Below, piece by piece: positions 40,701-49,700 of a stretch of 64,000 nucleotides of DNA. This DNA comes from Hetaerina americana. Its lineage: Eukaryota; Arthropoda; Insecta; Odonata; Calopterygidae. The stretch's first letter is position 1, and each line of letters opens with the position of its first letter. The translations under genes were made by a program, and so were the position numbers. The notes beneath the pieces were generated by a model. That model made no database searches, was not told where the DNA came from, and saw only the letters and a list, made by a program, of their open reading frames with translations. Where the stretch lies: the NCBI GenBank assembly GCA_022747635.1, contig JAKTNV010000014.1:10737110-10801109 (forward strand), read 5' to 3'.

Positions 40701-43700
40701 AAATTCCCAACAAACCCTCTCTAATATGTTGCTCATGAAAACAATTTTGCATTTGAACCAGGAGCATTTTGTAACCACACACGGGGATGGGTGAGTACAG
40801 CTATTAATAATAAGGCTAAGCACCCCAATGCACTCACTACATACAACCCTGAGACAGCAAACTGCACTAATTCTATCAACGATAGTTAGGATACCAAACT
40901 ATAAGTAAAAAATTGATGGAAATATTGCAAAGCATTTCTTCTCTTTCTTTTGAATGGATGTCATGGAATATATGGCACCATTTAAGAATGAAAGAACTAA
41001 AATGACTCTGGTATAACTGACTCTATACTCACATAGTTATTAAGGGGATCAATTTCCAAAGTTTTGGCCTGATGCGTTGGCTGCTGTGTAAGGCCCAAGC
41101 GGGATGAGAATGGTCTCCCGATCTCCCATTGAACCTCTTCACGTTTTACCCTCCAGGCCATATTATTTAAATCAGCTGCAACTCGAAGGTGCCTAAAAAC
41201 ATTCAATATTTCTTAGTGTAATTATAGAATATTCTATCTAATTGACATGAAAGTTGAAATAAGCATTTTTCTATGATCAAAATTATCACAGCTATGCCTT
41301 TTCTCAGCAATGATAACAAAAGCAAATATTTTTAAAATATGAAAATGGAGTAGGCCTAAAAATGTGACAATACTTCTCTGTAGCTCATTTTTTGGGGACT
41401 CAGCCCCATAACTTGCAATTTAAAAATTGCCTGAAAAAGTTTTTCTCAAACATGGGAATTGGAATGAAAATTTTCAACAAATTTTAATGATATTTCATAC
41501 TTCAAAAGTAAGGGGTAAGCTTATTTTTATTGTGTTTTTAAATATGCATACTATAAAATGCTAGCCATTTTATAATTAATGGAAAACAAATTACATTGTG
41601 AATTATAGTAATTCTTAGAGGGAAAGAAGAGCAATTATTTACCTATAAGTTATGCATGCTAATGTTGTGGTGAAGGCCAGGAAGATTCCAAGTGCAAAGG
41701 AAACATAGAGAACCACAATATGGGCATCTGTAAGGAGACAATTATGAACACATATCTAAAATTAGTTTTATGGTAAGAGTAGATTTGTACATGTTTAAAT
41801 AATAGATGCTCACCATATACCTTTTTCATGGAACCTGCAGCTCCCTAGAAATCCATTCATCCACAATATAGATAAAAATGACCTCAGTGTGTAATGGAGA
41901 TTATCAATGATAGTAATTCACCTGAGGGAATTCAGTAAGGAATTGAACCTGTGGAACCTCATCTATGATAAAATTCTGTTGTCAAGGTTTCAATGAATCC
42001 TGAATTTCATGTACGAGGAATTATCAAGGCTGTGAAGTAAAAATCTTGGTATTGCCAAGTAATTGTAATTCACTAACCTTACTGAATTGCCATTCAGAAT
42101 GAGAACTATTAACAGTTTGATTGCCACGGCAGGCTTATTAATTATGGTTGTTTCCTGGTTTGAGTTTATCTTTAAATTTAATTTAAGAACATTAATATTA
42201 TGTAAATTGTTAACCTAATGAAACAGCTTACACAAGGTGTGCCAATTGTTTGCAAAGCCTGTGTAGATGCCTACACAGCCTGTTCATTCACCTTCACATA
42301 TAACCACAGATACTGTGTAGGCAGCTAAAAAGAGGGCCCCACTGCTGTGTGATCATTTGTTTGTGTACATCTTATGAGTTTAAAAATTTCCAAATGTATC
42401 ACAGACTTAAATGCTTTGCCATTTGCCACACCTCTTGTGAGCCCTTAGAATCCCAATTATTCACTTTTGACACTTAATCAGGTTTTCCAAAGTTTCAACC
42501 ACTAGAATTAATGAATACAGTACAAAATGCTAGAGTGTATTTGAAATCTAATATCTCTAGGCTTCAGCATTAGAAATATTTGTGACTGTTGACAATATAG
42601 CATAAATTGAGTTAAATTCAATGATAAAAAATTCTATGATGGGGAAAAAATGAGAGCACACAGATAGTAATTTAACTGATTTTTAATTCATAAATCATAA
42701 AAATTCATTATTTTAAACTTATTAAGTAAAGTTGCTCCAAAAACTCAAAGGCCTGACCAAAATATCAAAGGAAATAAATCTTTTAAGTGCTTTCCAACAG
42801 CAAAGAAGTCTGCTGAAGTTTTAAATAAAGTTGCCACAAATGCTGCCAATGAATTTTATTTATATGCGCATGCAGAATTGTACTATTTTCCCAGCCAATG
42901 CATTTCTGATCAGACCATTAAGAGAATGAATAGTTATTATTAATTAATTAATATTTATTATATGATGCAATTGAAAAATATTGTGGATTCTTAATAATAT
43001 TTCTGTAGCAATTAAATAGAAATTTCAGGAGTTATTCAGGGAGTACCCTTTCCGCACCATTTCCCCGACAAGCCGGATCGTTGCCCATAAAACCACAGAA
43101 TGGAATGTCAGGAGGAGGGCTCATACGACCACCTGGCCAGTGAATTCTTTTCTCCTCAACTGGTGAATAGGTTCGGTGAAGGCCATAATAATGTGCCACA
43201 ACTTCGAAACGCCCTGTATCAGGGTCGAAATCTGACACTGAGTAATCTGCATCCCTGTCCCCATTGTCATCAATGCGTACATGTCCTGTGATACCTGAAA
43301 ACATTATTGAAAAATCTATTAGAACCTCTAAGCATCAGGTTTATAGATAAGATCTAAGTTAAAGTTTCTAGTGGTAATGATACCCTGGTAAATATTCATA
43401 GTCAATTCAATTACTTCAGAATAGATCAAGAAATTAATTAAATGAATGTAAATAAATGAATATTAATGAATAACTTTAATAATGAATATTGATAAATAAC
43501 ACCTACTGACCAAATTGAGATAATTTCAATGCATGAACCAGTTAAAGAAGATGGGCAATAGAACAGATTAGTAAATCAGAGCAGTGTTTGCAAATGTGCA
43601 GATCAAGAAATTCTACCATAGATTATGTACAAATATTATGTCTGCATATTTTTCTTCAGCATGCAAGGTTTGTAAAAAAAGTATTGGTCACAATTTTTTC

Positions 43701-46700
43701 CTGACATGGCTGAAGTGCTGAATTGAGACTGTTGATTAAGAGTGCTCATGATCGCAGATTGTATTGGAATTGATAAGATGATAGTGCATACCATTATCAC
43801 TGAAAATTTGGTGATGCAAAAGATCTGCGCTAAACTCATCCTTAAGGTCTTGACGTATAACCAAGAGCAGAGTCAAGTGTTTGTTTGCAAAGACCTTCTA
43901 CAATGCATTGAAAAAGACCGCGACTTTTTGGACAGTCTCGACTTGGCACCAGCAGGCTATTTCCTATTCCAAAAAGTGAAATTCTCCCTCATAGGACTCC
44001 ACCATAGATCTCTAAGTGCCGCCAAAGAAGCTTGCATGCATACCCTTAAGGACCTCCCACAATCTTCCTACCTGCACCTTCGAGTCTTGGAAAAGTCACT
44101 GGTAAAAGTGTATCAGCGCTCAGGGATCTTTGAATGTATAATTTGGAGCTTAACTAACTCCATATTATAATATATTTAAAGGGGAACTGGAGACAGGAAT
44201 TAAGGTTGGGGGACAATTATTAAAATCAATTAGGTTTGACGATGATCAAGCTTTAATTTGCCAGTCAACTAGGGTGTTGTAAGTATTACTGAACACATTG
44301 GAAAGCCAATGGAATATATTTGGGATGAGAATTGATAAACAAAACAAGGGGGATGAGTTTTTTCAGAAAGAGGAAAGTGAAATAAAATATCAAAATAGGG
44401 GTTCAAAAACTAGAGAAGTTGAAACAGTACACCTGTCTCAGAAGTGCTCTAAACCATAATGGTCAAAGTAGCAGGGTCATTAATTGGAAGTTTAATTGCA
44501 TTAGGCAAAGAGATTTCAAGAGGAGAAGGGAAATAATGACAATGGATATTGGGCAAAGATGTTAAGAAAAGGCTCATCAAAACTTTGATATGGAGGGTGG
44601 TTTTGTATGGAGCAGATACATAGTCATTAAGGGAAGACAATAAGTTTAGATTGGAGACTTTTGAAATGTGGGTTAGGAGAATGATGGAAAAGGTGAAAAG
44701 GACAGAAAGGAAAACAAACAAGGAAATGCTAGCCATGGTGGGGAAGGAGAGATAAATGCTGGGAGGAAACAAAAAGAGGCAGGAAAGATGGATGAAGAGC
44801 ACATTGATTGGCAATGGGATGTTAAAGACTTTTATAGAGGGGAGAATGTTGGACATATGAGGAAGGGGCTGGAATTAAATAGACACGTTGGACAGGATGA
44901 AAGGAGGAAGCAAGTGTTTGGAATTGAAGAGTGTTTTATTGTAATGCTGGATGGTAGGTTGTATCTTGGTAGGAAGTGGTAGTAGTAGTTTTTAGGGGAG
45001 GCGACCGACAGCTAAGGTCATTTGCGCCATTGGGGATGGACAGGAAAGGATGAAGGGTGGAGAGAAACCCGGCGTCGGCATTAGCCTACTCTTTACGAAA
45101 GGCGCCAACATTCTTGGAAGGAAAGGTAAGGAAATGTATTGTTGTACCGTTGTATAATCTGTGTCCATCCAAAACCTAACTGAGAGAATACCAATTATAA
45201 TAATATTAATGCTTAGGGGGTTGGCAGAGTTTCATCACCCCCACTGATGACATAGGAATGCTTCGCTACTATTTTCATTTAACACCAGATTAAAATTTCA
45301 ATATTTTTTATGATGAAATGATGTAATGAAAAATTTACAAATTAAGAAATACTTTAACTCGTACATTAGAAATATAACCGGAAAGCTTACCGACAAAATC
45401 TCTATCCCACATGCGATGAGTGATGGCAGAGCCATCTAATATTGAACCACCCTCAGACAATGTCTCACTAAGAGCCATTCCAAGCAAATATACTCCATCG
45501 TAAAAGGCACCAATAAAGAAGTTGACCTGAAAAGAAATCAAAATATTTGAAAGAGGAACAAAGATAAAATTAACGTAATTTATAGTTTTAATAGCATTTA
45601 AAATATAGTTCACATTTACTTAGCTTAAATCCAATAAAATTAAAACAATATGCATAATTTACACCTGTTACCTGTCAGTAACTGCCAGCTGAGGAAAATA
45701 AATGCGTATGTTTTCCTTAAACATAATCATAGCAACAAAATCTAGGCATTACTGTGTTTTGTTACATATATATTTCACTAAAATTATGAATAAACAAAAA
45801 CGGAAGGTATAAAGGTATTTTATATTTTCATTTCCAAAAAATGTAATTTTGAAAGATGATCATATATAAGGTATGATTAAATCTAATTGAATAAGCATCC
45901 ATGTGCATTTGGAATTTTAATACTCAAAGGATAGCATTTCAGGCATAAAATTCTTGAGTATGAAATTTTATAATAGTAATAATTATTTAATACCGTTAAG
46001 CCATAGTTCATCATATTCTTAACCATAGACTGGCTGATTAAAAAAATCAATTAGCATATCAACCATGGCCTCAAATATTTTTCAAACAAATGTCATTCGA
46101 GAAGGGAGAAATAGTTTTTACAAAAACAAAAAAAATCTCAATTCATTCAATTAAAAATTTTGTAGTAAGGCTCTAACTTTTGAGAACTGGGGAAGAAGCA
46201 GTCTTAATAATGTAAATGGACATGCTAAGATAAAGAACGTGCATTCTTACTTCTTCATTGTCTGAGAAAGTGTAGTTATAATCTTGCTTTGCTTTTTCTT
46301 TCACACGTTGTGCAAAATCATAGAATTTAGGGCTGGTTGGCTGGAGGAGTGAAACCCTAAGAAGAGCTTCGTATGCAGTTCGAGCTGCTTCATCGTCACC
46401 ATCCTTCAGTTCCCAGCCATGGTCCCCCCAGTAGGAACCCTTGCAATGCAAGAAGAAAGTATTGATATGTGACAACAGTTAGTAAATAATTAGGTTGTAC
46501 GCTCTTTGAAGAGACATTGACTTCAAAAATGCTGTGGAAAATCCTCTAAAACAAGGTTGCAATGGCCATTGTTGATTTTTAATGAAGGAAACGTCCAAAG
46601 ACTTAATGTATCTAACTACAAAATATTTCACATTAGACAAAGCATACCCAGCTCTAGGTCCTATGCTCCTGTGCTTACTCTCCATCCAAGTCCACCACAT

Positions 46701-49700
46701 GCTTTGGAAATGAAAAACTAGGTCAAGGAATCACAACTAAAACTATGCTCCTCTTTCACAAAAATATAATATCCTCATCCTCTTTTAAAAAGAGACATTT
46801 TCCATCAATTACAAACGCCATAATACAATGTATTCCCATTTCAGGGCTAAAACACTGTCAAATATCTATCAAAGCTCTTATCCAAATGCTAGAAAGACCC
46901 ACCAAAAGTAGCCAACCATCTCCACGCTGACCCTTGACGAATGTAGAAAAACCACTCCACAATCCCATTATCACCCAACAATAGCAGAAAAAAAGATGAC
47001 AAAGGTGCCCACCATAAATAACATTCAATCAAATTCAATTGAATTGGTCTTGAGGTATCATCATTAGATTCAGCCTTCTAAAAGAGCTCCTCCTTTGGCA
47101 GAGTTTATTGCAACAATTTGATAAATCTCCTAACTACCAACAATCCTTGGACAAAGACTCCTTCCTCTCACTTCTCCCAGATTCACAAGTTCTCCCTCTT
47201 CGTGCACCCTCACAGATCAAAATTTAGTAACTGCTTCGGTGTGGTTCTCTTAGTGAAAGTTTCTGGAAAAATGACTGACTGCTTAACTTTCAAATGTTTA
47301 TACCACACGGTTTAATATAGTTTACAATATATGCATATATTTTTGCCCAAATGAATATTGCCGAAATTTTAATTTTTCAAAATATGTATAACATATTTAT
47401 TGTGACAGTCAATTTAACAAGAATAATGAAAATGGGAACACAAAATGAAAGTGAAAAATTATGGAAACCAGATGGGGGAGGGAACAAAATCGTTATTTAA
47501 TTCATTAAATTGGGTATTCAGTAAAATATATGGAAATATAAACATATGAACAAAACATACGCGTCTTCTAGTGGAGAGGAAGGAGCTCGTCCCGCTAGTC
47601 CCCATCACACCGAAGGCAGATTATTAAATGGGAGACTTATGCGACACGGCAAATGGGATAAGAAGCGCGGGTTTCATAACTTTCAGGAAAAATCAAGTTA
47701 ACTAAAACTTGGGAAATACATTTCTTACAACTCACACTACACGTCCTGGAGTGTGGAATAAAATATTTCTACAACAAATAATAGTCGCCTTGAGTTTTGA
47801 AGAGACGAAAATCTCATGGAGATTAGTTACAGGTAGATATCTCGTAGAAAATCCTTTATGTTGCTTCATGAATGCTTTTACAAAATATTCCTAGCGTATT
47901 GCTTGGTTATAATATATTTCTAACAGTGATCAATACATGCAAACGCTAAAGACAAACTATATTAGTAAGGATTATATTTTAAATGAGGGCACTTTTCTCC
48001 ATCGACGTTATGGGAAAATTTCACGTATCCAGTGTGTTTTTATACTTGAAACTTGGAGATGTTTTGGAAAAGTATATCTACAAAATATGTAGCTAACAAA
48101 CGCATGCACTTTATGAATGAAAACAGGCAAAATTGCGTTTGTATTTGTAGTCATATATTTGAAAGGTTTTTTATCATAATTATGATCAGAATATCTTACC
48201 TGAAATATCTCAACGTCTAGAAATATCCAGTCTCCATTGGTCATTCCAAGGGAATGTGCAGCCAACATGAATGGCCTCACAAGATGCCCTCGAACACTTA
48301 ATATCACAACTGAAAGCATTGAACATTAGACATTATTTTCTGCAAAATTCATGGAGTTATGCGAAGAAATAGTTCACAAAAAACTACCTGAAGCACCTCA
48401 TGTGTCTTTCGTATTTAACATTGTCTATGAGAAACGGAATATTTATAGGTAATATTGCAAACAATTTCCAGAGAACGTATTTACGTACAGTGATTCTGAT
48501 CTTTCACTAATGAATAGGCGCACTGCAATGCAAGTGAGCAAAATATTCACCATGGGACCGCTAACATTATCGAAATCAATCATTCAGGTAATAAATATTG
48601 AGCAAGGAAGGTAGTGTAATTGAGGACAGGCAGTTATTTAGTAAATTTTCATACTTAACCGTTAAAATTTATGTTCAACAGCTATGATAACGCCTTTCGA
48701 TAAAAAGTGCTGCGATTTCATGTAATACATGTATATGTATATCCAATTAAAATAATTTTACAAACTTAAACAATAGTAATTCTCTATGATTATTTAAACA
48801 TAATATTTTACTACAAGGACTGTGGAATGGGAAATATTTTACTCCGGCTGCATTTATTGCAATTAGATCACCTATGGTCCTGTTTGTGATACCATTACGC
48901 TCTTTGACTCAATAAAAAAGCACCAATACTGTATTTCCAAGTTTATCATTCCAAATTCCCAATTGAAATGCAATTAAAATAATTATCAATAAGCATTGAA
49001 AATACAACTCATACATTCTGACAAGCATGTGCAATTGAAGCTGTTATTAACGAACGTTACTTCGGAGACGAGCAACTATAATCTAGAAACCCAAATAAGT
49101 TTTCACATGTGTCGTTGATTTCACATTTTAAATGGATATAAATAAGAAGGCATATGCATCTTTTAAGTAAAGGACAAAAATCCAGCTAAAAGTTTTCCTA
49201 GAGTTGTTTCAGCATACGGTTAATAACGATACTATATTTACTACCTTCTATTTTCTTGAGCTGATTGATGAAGACCAAAGAGAAGTCAAAAATATCGTGT
49301 TTAATGGAAAAAGAAATATAAAAACACTTAATGGCTGACATTTCTACAAAATTACTACGTAAAAATTGAAATTTTAGGAAGTAGTCCAACAGGACAACAG
49401 GCTTTCATGGACTTACTGAAGCGGTACCCTCTGCTGAAATTAATCTTTCAGAAATGACCTAGTAATTTAATATCTAAAAAATGAGAGTTTCTGATTACTG
49501 TTTTCACTCATTGTTCTGTTATCTCATGAAAAATTATAACAAAGTTAATGCCAGAAAATTTTGAAGTTGTTTTCTTTGTAGTCTTGTTTTACTTTGAAAC
49601 AAGCGAAATATTGCCTTAGAAGTATGAACGCGAGTCCGACCACGGTAATGGATCATAAGGAGTCAGCTCCTAAACAAAGCTGTAATTTCGTCATCGGATC

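Noticed and set aside
43047..43057. Extension of the ectodomain exon to donor gtactc
   Set aside because: It would enter the transmembrane exon in a phase with an early stop; the gtgcgg donor restores [11 protein letters not shown].
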